Positions 27,301 to 34,567 of a DNA stretch of 45,100 nt are shown here, one piece after another (the first letter of the stretch is position 1; the number at the start of each line of letters is the position of its first letter). The DNA lies in NCBI GenBank assembly GCA_964475955.1, contig CAYYZY010000050.1, positions 1 to 45,100 of the forward strand, given 5' to 3'. Source of the stretch: DATKZH01 sp964475955. Its GTDB lineage: Bacteria > Planctomycetota > Planctomycetia > Pirellulales > Thermoguttaceae. The notes beneath the pieces are model-generated. The model saw nothing but the letters and a program-made list of their open reading frames with translations, did no database searches and had not been told where the DNA came from. The position numbers were made by a program, and so were the translations under genes.

Positions 27301-28393
27301 TCGGGTTCAAGAGCGCCGGGACCAGCGACTGGACGGCGGCCAGCGCGGCCAGGTCGTGGTACGTTCGGGCGCCGGCCGAGGCCAAGTTGGCCAGGCTCGC
27401 GTCGACCGCCGGCCAACCGCCTTCCAGCAGCCGGCGGACCATGGCGGCCGCGTACCGCGTCGGCGCGGGCGGGCTTTCGCTGCGGCGCCCGACGAACGTG
27501 TTGCAGGCGAAGCCGCGCGAGCGGTAGGCGTCGGCGCGGAGGTCGGACTTTTGGGGATCGTGAAACGCGGTGGCCGCCAGCGACGCCCCCACGCGGTCGG
27601 CGTTCGGCTCGAACGTGGAGAAACTCAAGCGCCCACGGAGGTCTCCCGCGGGGAGCAGCCGGACGACCCCGTAGAACACCAGCGCGGCCACGCTCGGCTC
27701 GATGACCAACAGGAGCGACCCCGGCCGCGTGCCGCCGACGTGGAGAAAACCGCCGCACGCACCGAGGAACAGGTTGCGGCGCTCCTTGAGGTCCATGCGG
27801 CGCCACCGCTCAGGGATCGCGCCGGCCGGATCGTCGAACGCGCCCCCCGGCGGCGTGCTGAGAAAGCTCAACAGCACCCGGTCGTCGACGGCCGGGCGCC
27901 TGCCGCCGAGCATCGCGTCGAGCGAGCTGAGCGGTTCGAGGAGGAACGGGTGGTAGGGCGAGTCTTCGTCGACCCAGCCGGGCGCGGCCCAGAGCCGGAG
28001 GCAATCGAGCGGCGACCAGGGAGGGCTCCCGTCGTTCTCCTCGCGAAAGAGGACGTGGGCGAAGTACGAGCCCGGCCGGCCCTCGGTGTCGGTCTGCCGG
28101 TAGCCGACCTGGGCCAGCACTTGCAGGCCGCCGACCGACGGGTGGTAGACGAGCCGGCGCGGGGCGGTCGAGGCCGTCAGTCGCAGCTTCTCTTCGCCGG
28201 GCGTGTCGCGCGGCAGGTAGTAGTACACGTAGCGCTCGATCTGGCGGTAGTAGCGCCGCAACGCGTGCGATTCGAGCGATCCGGCCCGGGCGCTGTAGCC
28301 GAGCATGCGATCGGCCAACTCCCCCTCCGCCGCGGAGAGCGCCGAAGTGCCGTGCGTGCAGTGCGTGCAGTAGATCTGGTGGATCGTGCTCAC
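24386..28393 (-). CDS. Large GTPase-associated protein (GAP1-N-like) with central TM helix
   Basis: A 1335-residue protein. The start is a GTG at 28393 that overlaps the kinase-like stop by 4 bp (GTGA), and the recognisable domain begins at once (STIHQIYCTHCTHGT). Residues about 4-150 match my recollection of the GAP1-N domain: an early HQ..YT-like motif, LVYHPSVGG, and GRPGSYFAHVLF. Residues 150-350 (including RLSFSTFEPNADR) look like its middle domain. Residues 350-740 are helical and probably cytoplasmic. One TM helix lies at about 752-778. Beyond it come a Pro/Glu-rich linker, a compact region (GEALYLGGGVLYFDNAVFPF), a long charged helix (QRKKFIEDEFLRYREQLREQ) and a C-terminal domain that would face outward. 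Proteins of this type accompany GTPases in predicted conflict or signalling loci; biochemical activity is unknown. The TM link between inside and outside is unusual. Confidence 0.75.
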   Translation of the reverse strand: MSTIHQIYCTHCTHGTSALSAAEGELADRMLGYSARAGSLESHALRRYYRQIERYVYYYLPRDTPGEEKLRLTASTAPRRLVYHPSVGGLQVLAQVGYRQTDTEGRPGSYFAHVLFREENDGSPPWSPLDCLRLWAAPGWVDEDSPYHPFLLEPLSSLDAMLGGRRPAVDDRVLLSFLSTPPGGAFDDPAGAIPERWRRMDLKERRNLFLGACGGFLHVGGTRPGSLLLVIEPSVAALVFYGVVRLLPAGDLRGRLSFSTFEPNADRVGASLAATAFHDPQKSDLRADAYRSRGFACNTFVGRRSESPPAPTRYAAAMVRRLLEGGWPAVDASLANLASAGARTYHDLAALAAVQSLVPALLNPSATPPAEDWRASRMATDYLRRSLMETLHGLSDPAASLHAIIGRPAHLTILELLAGEPSHDARTRAVVGFLLDHFPGAQIAELVRRETVSSEAKVEVLARHVAAHHQLPPGCEHVWSEAASPPVPPPRLNREVDPRPNEPARTAAPPAPSADALLARVLARLDPNTLEAFYRRVAAQHSDAFLMAFLAAWQRGRSSPESLARVVRAADDVALLSLLRNRGPAFFQQYPDEEPALGAKLHAMVGSLPQYPGQFPERLDVLLAGRHLLPDEDQHMVTAWSNCRRAILDVGRLQEEQSGVLRHRPLDELETQVRRMAQEARKAMPLERFDDDPNGSRKQTCLGQIGQRLLDGRPLLPSDVWQHEALWQKIAWYFEGRAWPTAPLKRLRPAARTLGLGWILMCVLVAAAAGLVAVGALSVMNRGRGGDTDVMAASLTEEVGSDTSEATAEAQDVDEPPSSQVPTVEPEPTTDDQADEDRIEPAEAPLPAEAPPAEAPSADDPWTESPQPGVNPKPGASMPQPAEPEPQAVAEPAQDGTAPPRDAWKVRAEAFAERHAGRFFDEAPLAQGTLPIPADELPPARDGEALYLGGGVLYFDNAVFPFGHRFENGPPVVRHEVPELANALGVPSVYVELQPRPDGAAVVLDHVAQTMPPDAESRTEELVDQVERNARMMMSQLRAHAARSATEEDRDAAFDKLVELTEIEIPVVPTKPSRRSEQFRDDPDGYEAALRAYDEAVAARRKAKESVIPTAKHAVATVDQRKKFIEDEFLRYREQLREQNEKASAALAGQARRISVIVYRAAEGVASAGTAPAPTAPAEAVDSVEGRFVIEERPAQGLNPPSIARLRPLVTAEEGRPLPPWYHGQIATSCRIVEENADGLLLRTKRLGDVFTEKSAEVFTGATAVRVRFEFSARSDTPLEQPEKAPLAAAAHRIERIERGKQYAVTLQLTDEALDWLRLLAGGPEPPPSDPNTKP

Positions 28394-30840
28394 GGCTCGC
28401 CCCGGTTCGGTTCGACGACGTCGTCCTCGGGCGTGGGCGGCGGTTCGCGCGGCGGCGTGGGCGGCTTGCCGTTGCGCGCCGGCGACAGGAGCCTCGGAAC
28501 CTGCCAACGACGACCCGCACCTCGGAGGGCGGCCTTCGACGCGTCGAGGCTTCCCAGCACGAGCGGCTCGCTCGGAAACACGCGGAAGCCGAGGTCGACC
28601 ATGGCCCAAACCACCGCCAGCGCCTCGCGCCACTCCCGCTTCGCGTGGATCACGCGGCTGCCCCCGCCGCTCTCCCAGTTGCGGCGGTCGATCGGCAGGC
28701 GGTAGAGCGCGTCGACCTCGTGGGGGTCGTCGCCCGGTTGCGGCTCGCGGCCGCAGACGGCCAGCAGGCACTCGTCGCAGTAGCGGGCCTGCGGCCAGGT
28801 CCAGCGCACGCGGAAGGTGCCTTCGCCCTTGTCGATGCAGAACAGGCTCGCCCGGCCCAACGCGCGCCCCAGCCCCAGTCCTTCCAGCGGCAGGATCTCC
28901 TCACGGGTCCATTCGGCCACGAGTTCCTGGTGCCGGGCGAACTGGTCGGCGTGCTTGCGGATCAGCCGGGCGTCGAACAGCTTGACGAACGAGGCCCGGT
29001 CGCCCTCGGCCAGCGCCGCGATCAGCTCTTCCCGCTTCGACACGCGCTCGCGCGCCGTGCGGACCGCCGTCGCCCAGGGGGCCGGCAGGGCGTAGCTCGA
29101 AAGCGCCGGGTCGTCGACCAGCTCGACCACGCCCGTGTCGTCCCGGTCGTGGATCGCCCGCTCGACCTGCTCCAGCAATCGGCGCCGATGCACCGCCCAC
29201 TGGTAGGCTTCGCGCCACGGCTCGAGCTCTTCGCACCCTTCGACCAGCTCGTCGTTCCAGGCGTCGAGCAGGCGCCGGTCGAACTGATCCTGCGGGCAGT
29301 CTTCGGGGATGCTTTGCAGGGCCTCGATCACGGCGAACCGCCGCTCGGCCAGTTCGATTCGCGGACGATCTTCGGGCCGCACGAAACGCATGCATTGGGC
29401 GGCGACCACCTTGCGCCACGCCGCCACGATCGCCGCCTCGCCCGCCAGGCCGTGTAGCGCCCGCTCCAACTCGCAGACCGCCCCCAGCCTTTGCCGGGCC
29501 GTTTCGACCCGCGGGCGCAGGCTGTACTCGTACCCCCGGGGCAGATGCTTGGCGGCCAGCGCGATCCCCCGCTCGTCGCTCCGCGTCGTCTCCTTCGACG
29601 AGCGCTGCACCATGTGGTGGAGGCGGTCGAGCACGGTGACGCGCTTGCGGGCCGCCATCACGCGCGGACGCTCGCGCTCGGCCGGCTCGAAACCGGCGAA
29701 CAGCGTTTCGTTCCAGGCGTTGACCAGCTTGCGGTCGTCGAGCTCGCTGGGCCGGTGGCTCAGCTTGCGGAAGGTCTCCCAGGCGTCTTTGCGGCAAACG
29801 TACTCGTACGCCTGATGGATCAGCGGCTTGATGCGCTGGGGAGCGTCGCGGAATTGCCCGCGCCGGTTGAGCAGCTCGACGGCCGCCTCCCACTGCTCGC
29901 TGCGCAACAACTCCTCCACCTGGGCGTAGGAGTTCGTCAGGTGCACCAGCGACGGCACCTGGTCCAATCGCGCGCTGCGCAGCGCGTAAAGCTTGGCGGT
30001 CAGCTCGCGCACGTGCGCCGCCGAGCCCATCAGGTCGCGATAGAGCGGGCTCGACTGCGGCGCGAGGAAGTCCTCGGTGCGAAACAGGAGCCGGTCGTGC
30101 GACGGCTGCTCGACGTACTTCCTCCACAACAAGCAGTCGACCGAAAGCGCGCGCAAGGCCACGTAGATCACCATCGCGGAGTAGTTGTCCAGGTCGAGCG
30201 AGAGGTGCGTGGTGGCGTCGCGCCCCGGGTGCTGGTACGGCTCGACGCCCACCTCCAGGTTGCGGCGCCCCACCAGCGCCGGCACGCACATGCAGTCGTA
30301 GTCGACCAGCTTCAACTGGCCGGCCGGCGTGACCATCACGTTGGCGTCCTGGAGGTCGCCGTGGGCGATGCGCGCGTCGGCCAACTCGCCGATCAGCTCG
30401 ACCCACCGCGTGGCGGCCTGGGCCAGGGCGGGGCCGTTCCCCTCCAGGCAGCGCGCCCGGACCCAGTGGAAAAGCGTCTCCCCCTCGACCCAATCCATGA
30501 GGATCAGGGGGTACCACTTCCCGTCGCCGGCCGAGCGGATGCCGGCGTCGCAGTAGGCGAAGTCGACTAGGCAGTTGAGTCGCCGCGTCTTCAGGTACGC
30601 GCTGGTCAGCTCGTAACGCTCCCTCCGCTCCGGCGACTCGGTGGTGAACACGCGCACGGCGAAGGGCTCGCGCCCGCCGGCCGGGGTCGCCTTGTACACC
30701 ACGGCGAAGGCCCCCGACCAGGGCCTCGGCTGGTTGCACCGATCCTTCTCAATGCGACACCGCTTCAACTGCGGGTCGCGAAACGCGACCTCCGGGTTCT
30801 GAAGCATCGCACTGAAATGAGAAGCCAGCGGCCAAGACAT
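28390..30840 (-). CDS. Atypical protein kinase-like protein with long helical C-terminus
   Basis: An 816-residue protein. The kinase-like domain spans about residues 35-290: a Gly-loop-like SGAFAVVYKA (42-51), catalytic-loop HGDLQDAN (160-167) with Asp162 and Asn167, and DYD (180-182) in place of DFG. The beta-3 strand reads AVRVF, so Arg63 stands where the ATP-binding Lys is expected. This may reduce or change activity, or another Lys may substitute. Residues 290-650 are helical repeats (Glu/Arg/Leu-rich). A later region has Cys residues (YCDECLLAVC) that may bind zinc. The tail is Pro-rich. No TM helix is seen, so it is cytoplasmic. It overlaps the GAP1-like gene by 4 bp, indicating coupled synthesis. 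It is the likely opponent of PP2C in the same locus if still active. Confidence 0.85.
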   Translation of the reverse strand: MSWPLASHFSAMLQNPEVAFRDPQLKRCRIEKDRCNQPRPWSGAFAVVYKATPAGGREPFAVRVFTTESPERRERYELTSAYLKTRRLNCLVDFAYCDAGIRSAGDGKWYPLILMDWVEGETLFHWVRARCLEGNGPALAQAATRWVELIGELADARIAHGDLQDANVMVTPAGQLKLVDYDCMCVPALVGRRNLEVGVEPYQHPGRDATTHLSLDLDNYSAMVIYVALRALSVDCLLWRKYVEQPSHDRLLFRTEDFLAPQSSPLYRDLMGSAAHVRELTAKLYALRSARLDQVPSLVHLTNSYAQVEELLRSEQWEAAVELLNRRGQFRDAPQRIKPLIHQAYEYVCRKDAWETFRKLSHRPSELDDRKLVNAWNETLFAGFEPAERERPRVMAARKRVTVLDRLHHMVQRSSKETTRSDERGIALAAKHLPRGYEYSLRPRVETARQRLGAVCELERALHGLAGEAAIVAAWRKVVAAQCMRFVRPEDRPRIELAERRFAVIEALQSIPEDCPQDQFDRRLLDAWNDELVEGCEELEPWREAYQWAVHRRRLLEQVERAIHDRDDTGVVELVDDPALSSYALPAPWATAVRTARERVSKREELIAALAEGDRASFVKLFDARLIRKHADQFARHQELVAEWTREEILPLEGLGLGRALGRASLFCIDKGEGTFRVRWTWPQARYCDECLLAVCGREPQPGDDPHEVDALYRLPIDRRNWESGGGSRVIHAKREWREALAVVWAMVDLGFRVFPSEPLVLGSLDASKAALRGAGRRWQVPRLLSPARNGKPPTPPREPPPTPEDDVVEPNRGEP

Positions 30841-30863
30841 CGGCTATTCCAGTGGGAGAATGC

Positions 30864-30951
30864 GGAATGATGAATGATGAATGATGAATGTGAGACCCGG
30901 AGACCGATCGCTTCGGAATTCATCACTCATCATTCATCACTCATCCTTCAC
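30864..30951. repeat. Heptamer-based inverted repeat, copy B
   Basis: Left arm GAATGAT units (30865-30890) and right arm ATTCATC/ACTCATC units (30918-30951) flank a short unique core. It occupies the gap between the GTPase gene stop (30948) and the kinase-like start (30840), and its end overlaps the last codons of the GTPase gene. It resembles copy A at 22672-22790. Confidence 0.8.
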
Positions 30952-33125
30952 TCCAATATCGGATACCCGTTCATCTCCAAAAGCCAGAGCAGCGGTTCCA
31001 GAAGCCCGAACGGCGAGATCGTGCGCAGGCTGAGGTCGGCCTCGCCGCGCCCGTCCAGTCCCACCGGCGTCAGCGGGAAGAACCGGTAGCGCCCGCCGAA
31101 CAGGTCGTGGATCTGCCGCTCGATTCCCCAGCCGGGCCAGATCGTGTCGCGGAGCCGGGCCGTGAGCTGCGACCGGGCCTCGATCGCCCGAACGCTCATC
31201 GATTCCCCCGTCGGGTCGATCTCGGCCAGGTCGTCGTAGAACCGGGCGATGGCGTCGCCGCCGTCGGGCAGGGCGTACGACTGCCCGGCCAGCATGTCGA
31301 TCTTGGGCACCACCAGCGCCACGGGCACCTGGAGCCGCCGGCCTTCCTTCATCCCCTTGACCAGCCGGAGGTCTTCCCGGAAGTCGGCCAGCGCCTTGGC
31401 CTGCGGCTCGCTGGGATACGTGGGATCGAGGAAGAAGAAGAAGCCGTCGCCGTCCAGGGCGCGCCGCCGCCGGTAGTCCTCCACCCCCATGTCCGACGTG
31501 ACCTCGCCCGAGTAGTCGAAAATGTTCACCAGCACGTTCGACCGCCCCAGGCGGTCGCGGTCGCGGAAGTTGAACACCAGGGGGTGGGGGATGCGGTCGC
31601 GCTGGGTGGCCGCCGTGCCGATGCGGATCGTCAGGATCTCCTCGACGATCAGGTCGTAGTCCTCGGTGGTCTGCGACTTGATCTTCTCGAACTGCACCGA
31701 CTTCGGGTAGTTGCCCCGATTCAGCTCCCAGTAGAGCATGGCCAGCCAGTGCGTCTTGCCCGCTTGGGGAATGCCCAGCGTGGGGAAGCAGAGCTTGGTC
31801 ATCGGGCGGTACACGTCCATGAACGTGTATTCGCACTCCTCGTACGGCTCCTCGCTGATCACGTTCTTGCACTCGACGACCTCCACGCTCCCCGGCACTC
31901 CGCTGCGACGCGCGTAGTCCGGCACGCGCTCCAGGCGGTCGGTACCCAGGCACAGCGGGCACGTGTCGGCCGTGCGCCTCCGCCGCGCCCCGACTCCCCG
32001 GCGAAAGAGCCATCCCCCGCCGGCCGCCAGGCCGAGAAGCACCACGCCCAAACCGCCGCGAACCCACTGGCGCACGCTCAGGTACCACGCCGCCTCCTCG
32101 CGCCGGGCCGTCAGCTCTCGGTTCACCGCCTCGAGCGCTTGTACGTCGGCCGCCAGGGCGCCGGGCAGGGCGTCCATCAGCGCGGTCAGCTCCGTAACGG
32201 CAAGCACCGACTCGCGGTACCGGCGCCACTGCCCGGCAAGGCGGCTCCGCGCCGGCAGGGCTTCGGCCAAAAGGGCCTGATATGCGTCCTCGCGCTCCGC
32301 AAGGCGCGCTTCCAGCGACTTCCGTGTCTGACGAGCGGCTTCGAGCTGGGCCTCCAGCTCGTCCTGTTGGGCCGCGATCGACGCCCGGGGAGACGCCGTT
32401 TCCCCCAGTCCCGCCGCCGACAACGCCTCGTAGATCCGATCGCCGCTCAGGAAGGTGACCAGCGTCAGCGCGGCCAGCACCAAGAGCGCAACGGTCAGCA
32501 GCGCAGCCAGCCCCATCTTTCGCGCGCGGAAGCCGTTAAGCCGCCGGCGGATCTCGTGCCGCTGGTCGTGGAACACCAAGCCGACCAACGTCCCAATCGC
32601 CACCAAGCCGAAGAGCCAGAACCAGCGCTTGTCGACGCTCAACAGCGAGGCCAACTGCCCGGCCACCCGGCCGCTCGACGCGACCTCGAACAGCCGAAGC
32701 CGGCTCTCGTAGAGGGCGGCGCGCACCGTCTGCCAGTCGGCCGCCGTCCGGTCGACCTGGCGCCGGAGCTCCGCGGCGGCCGCGTCGAGATCGTCGACCA
32801 GGGGCCCGACGTTTTGCTGGGCGAGCCGGGCCAACCGCTGGGCGGTCTCCGGGTCGGCCCCTTCGAGGACGGCCGGAAAATCCTCACCAAGTGAGTGCTG
32901 CTCGGCGGCGGCCTTCAGCAGCCACGCTTCGCGCATCAGAAAATCGTTGCCCGCCGCCAGGCGCTCGCGCTCGCAGACGGCCTCGACGTACGCCCCGGCG
33001 AGCTCGGCCGCCTCGGATCGGTCGACGGCCTCGGGCGCGGATTGCTGGCCGAGCGCTGGGGGCGAAGCCAACACCGCCCAGAGGACGGCCGACACCCAGA
33101 TTGTCGGAGGGAAGCTCCGGACCAT
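30948..33125 (-). CDS. Multi-TM protein with C-terminal P-loop GTPase (DO-GTPase2-like)
   Basis: A 725-residue protein from the ATG at 33125, which begins a good signal peptide or anchor (residues 5-26); starts at 33179 or 33197 are possible but lack a ribosome binding site. Three more TM helices lie near 165-185, 204-225 and 354-372, with a coiled coil between the last two (about 245-300). After them comes a CPLC motif near 388, perhaps half of a zinc knuckle. The GTPase domain has G1 GIPQAGKT near 450-458, G3-like FDYSGE near 535, and PKID near 610 in place of NKxD. The pattern matches bacterial double-GTPase family 2 proteins as I know them. The GTPase would lie on the cytoplasmic side. 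The last residues are coded inside the heptamer repeat. Confidence 0.82.
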   Translation of the reverse strand: MVRSFPPTIWVSAVLWAVLASPPALGQQSAPEAVDRSEAAELAGAYVEAVCERERLAAGNDFLMREAWLLKAAAEQHSLGEDFPAVLEGADPETAQRLARLAQQNVGPLVDDLDAAAAELRRQVDRTAADWQTVRAALYESRLRLFEVASSGRVAGQLASLLSVDKRWFWLFGLVAIGTLVGLVFHDQRHEIRRRLNGFRARKMGLAALLTVALLVLAALTLVTFLSGDRIYEALSAAGLGETASPRASIAAQQDELEAQLEAARQTRKSLEARLAEREDAYQALLAEALPARSRLAGQWRRYRESVLAVTELTALMDALPGALAADVQALEAVNRELTARREEAAWYLSVRQWVRGGLGVVLLGLAAGGGWLFRRGVGARRRRTADTCPLCLGTDRLERVPDYARRSGVPGSVEVVECKNVISEEPYEECEYTFMDVYRPMTKLCFPTLGIPQAGKTHWLAMLYWELNRGNYPKSVQFEKIKSQTTEDYDLIVEEILTIRIGTAATQRDRIPHPLVFNFRDRDRLGRSNVLVNIFDYSGEVTSDMGVEDYRRRRALDGDGFFFFLDPTYPSEPQAKALADFREDLRLVKGMKEGRRLQVPVALVVPKIDMLAGQSYALPDGGDAIARFYDDLAEIDPTGESMSVRAIEARSQLTARLRDTIWPGWGIERQIHDLFGGRYRFFPLTPVGLDGRGEADLSLRTISPFGLLEPLLWLLEMNGYPILE

Positions 33126-33374
33126 CGCTCGACCCGCCTGTGTGCACCCAATCGGTCGTCTTAGCCAGAACTGATCCATCCTACAGGCGACGCACACGCA
33201 GAGAGTCCCCCAGACCGCGGGCGCGGCACGGCCCCCTCCAACATGGCTCCTCTTTCTAGCCTAACCACCCTGCCCGAAGCTGTCAAATCTTGCCACGACA
33301 AGGCTTTACGTACACGGGTGTCGACCGGCTGCGCCCCCGTGCAGGGAGCCAAGACGGTCGATGCGCCCAATGGC
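33126..33374. other. Gap upstream of GTPase gene
   Basis: A 249-bp gap between the FHA membrane protein stop and the GTPase start on the same strand. It contains no gene I can support. The length would allow an internal promoter, but no clear -35/-10 pair is seen. Confidence 0.3.
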
Positions 33375-34460
33375 TCAACTGGGGGGAGGGGGAGGCGGCG
33401 GGATGCGAGGAGCCGCGTCGGAAGGCGCGCCCCCTTCTTGGGAGGGCGACGAAGCCCCCGGCCTGGCTTCTCGACGCGGATCGGGCGGCGGTTCACCTGT
33501 CAATGGAGGGGGGCCCGATGGGTCCGAAGGAGGGGCCGACGGCACCGGCGGGGCCGGGGGCGTGGCCTGACTTGGCCCTCGGGCGGGGGGGGCCGCGGCG
33601 GGCTCGGCCCGTTCCGCAGACCCGCCGCGTTGCTCGAAACGGACGATGTTGCTCCCCAGCCGGATCAGGTCCCCGTCGCCGAGCGGCGTCGGCCCCTCGA
33701 GCCGTCGGCCGTTGACTTGTGTCCCAATCCGCGAGCCATTGTCTTCCACGACGAACCGCCCGGCGGGCTGCCGCGTGATCCGGGCGTGCTCCGATTCGAG
33801 GTCCCGGCCCGGGTAGCCGAGAAACGGGAGCGGCAGGTGGTCGCCGCGGCCGAGCAAGGTGACCGGCTCGGTGAGGATCAACTGCCGGCCGGGCTGGAAG
33901 CCGTCGACCACGGTGAGCCAGGCCTGCTTGAGCACGAGGTGCGTGAGCCCCACCAGCGCGCCGATCGCCACGCCCAGCAGCACAAAGGCCACGGCGCGGC
34001 TTCCCAGGTCGGACCCCGACGAGGCAATCGGATCGAACACCAGCCCGCCCAGAAAGCCGCCTGCGGCGCCGCCGATGAGCCCGTTGCGGACCTTGACGGC
34101 CGACTTCTCGCACAGCCCCTCGGCCCCGCCGATTCCGAGGCCCATCACCATCCAGCCCAGCGAGCGGGGGAGCCCCGCGGAATAGACCACCGCGCCGAGC
34201 AATCCCCCGCCCGCCGCCACCAGTGCCGCGACGGCCAGTCCGGCGGAGAGCCGGGGGACCCAGCGCCCGCCGCTCGCCCGGCCGACGTAGTTCAGCCCGG
34301 CCCCGATGCCCACCCCCGCCAGCACGCCGGTCAACACGGTCTCGACCACGGGGCCCAGCGACTGGCTGTCGAGCACGAGCATCTCGGCCACCAGCCAGAC
34401 CAGGAAGCCGGCCCACCCGCCGATCACTGCGTTGTAGTACACAAACCGTTTCAGGGACAT
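33375..34460 (-). CDS. Gly-rich polytopic membrane protein with C-terminal FHA domain
   Basis: A 361-residue protein from the ATG at 34460; the upstream part of the open frame looks non-coding. Residues 8-190 contain about five hydrophobic segments rich in small residues and GxxxG-like spacing (VLTGVLAGVGIGAGL, NGLIGGAAGGFLGGL, VLLGVAIGALVGL). Residues about 195-285 are a good FHA domain: TLLGRGD with the key Arg, SEHARI (SxxH), and NGSRIGTQVNG (N..T..NG). The tail is a long Pro/Ser-rich stretch ending in a run of Pro. FHA domains bind phosphothreonine peptides, so this protein could be recruited by kinase/PP2C-controlled phosphorylation. The Gly-zipper-like helices could be a channel, a pore or just an anchor. 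It is the first gene of the locus, 250 bp ahead of the GTPase. Confidence 0.82.
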   Translation of the reverse strand: MSLKRFVYYNAVIGGWAGFLVWLVAEMLVLDSQSLGPVVETVLTGVLAGVGIGAGLNYVGRASGGRWVPRLSAGLAVAALVAAGGGLLGAVVYSAGLPRSLGWMVMGLGIGGAEGLCEKSAVKVRNGLIGGAAGGFLGGLVFDPIASSGSDLGSRAVAFVLLGVAIGALVGLTHLVLKQAWLTVVDGFQPGRQLILTEPVTLLGRGDHLPLPFLGYPGRDLESEHARITRQPAGRFVVEDNGSRIGTQVNGRRLEGPTPLGDGDLIRLGSNIVRFEQRGGSAERAEPAAAPPARGPSQATPPAPPVPSAPPSDPSGPPPLTGEPPPDPRREARPGASSPSQEGGAPSDAAPRIPPPPPPPS

Positions 34461-34567
34461 GCTATCGAGCCTACACCGGATCGGCCGAAAAACAAGCTCC
34501 CCGCCGGAGCAGCAGGCACACTCCGTGTGGGCTGCTACTGCGGGGCGAATGCGAAACGGGCCTCTCG

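Noticed and set aside
24989..28705. Long plus-strand open frame opposite the GAP1-like gene
   Set aside because: Arg/His/Gly-rich wording without domains, typical of a shadow frame in GC-rich DNA; the minus strand has clear motifs and coupled overlaps.
28394..28771. Upstream extension of the GAP1-like protein
   Set aside because: The extension lies inside the kinase-like gene, is Arg/Pro-rich, and the GTG at 28393 with a 4-bp overlap is a natural start.
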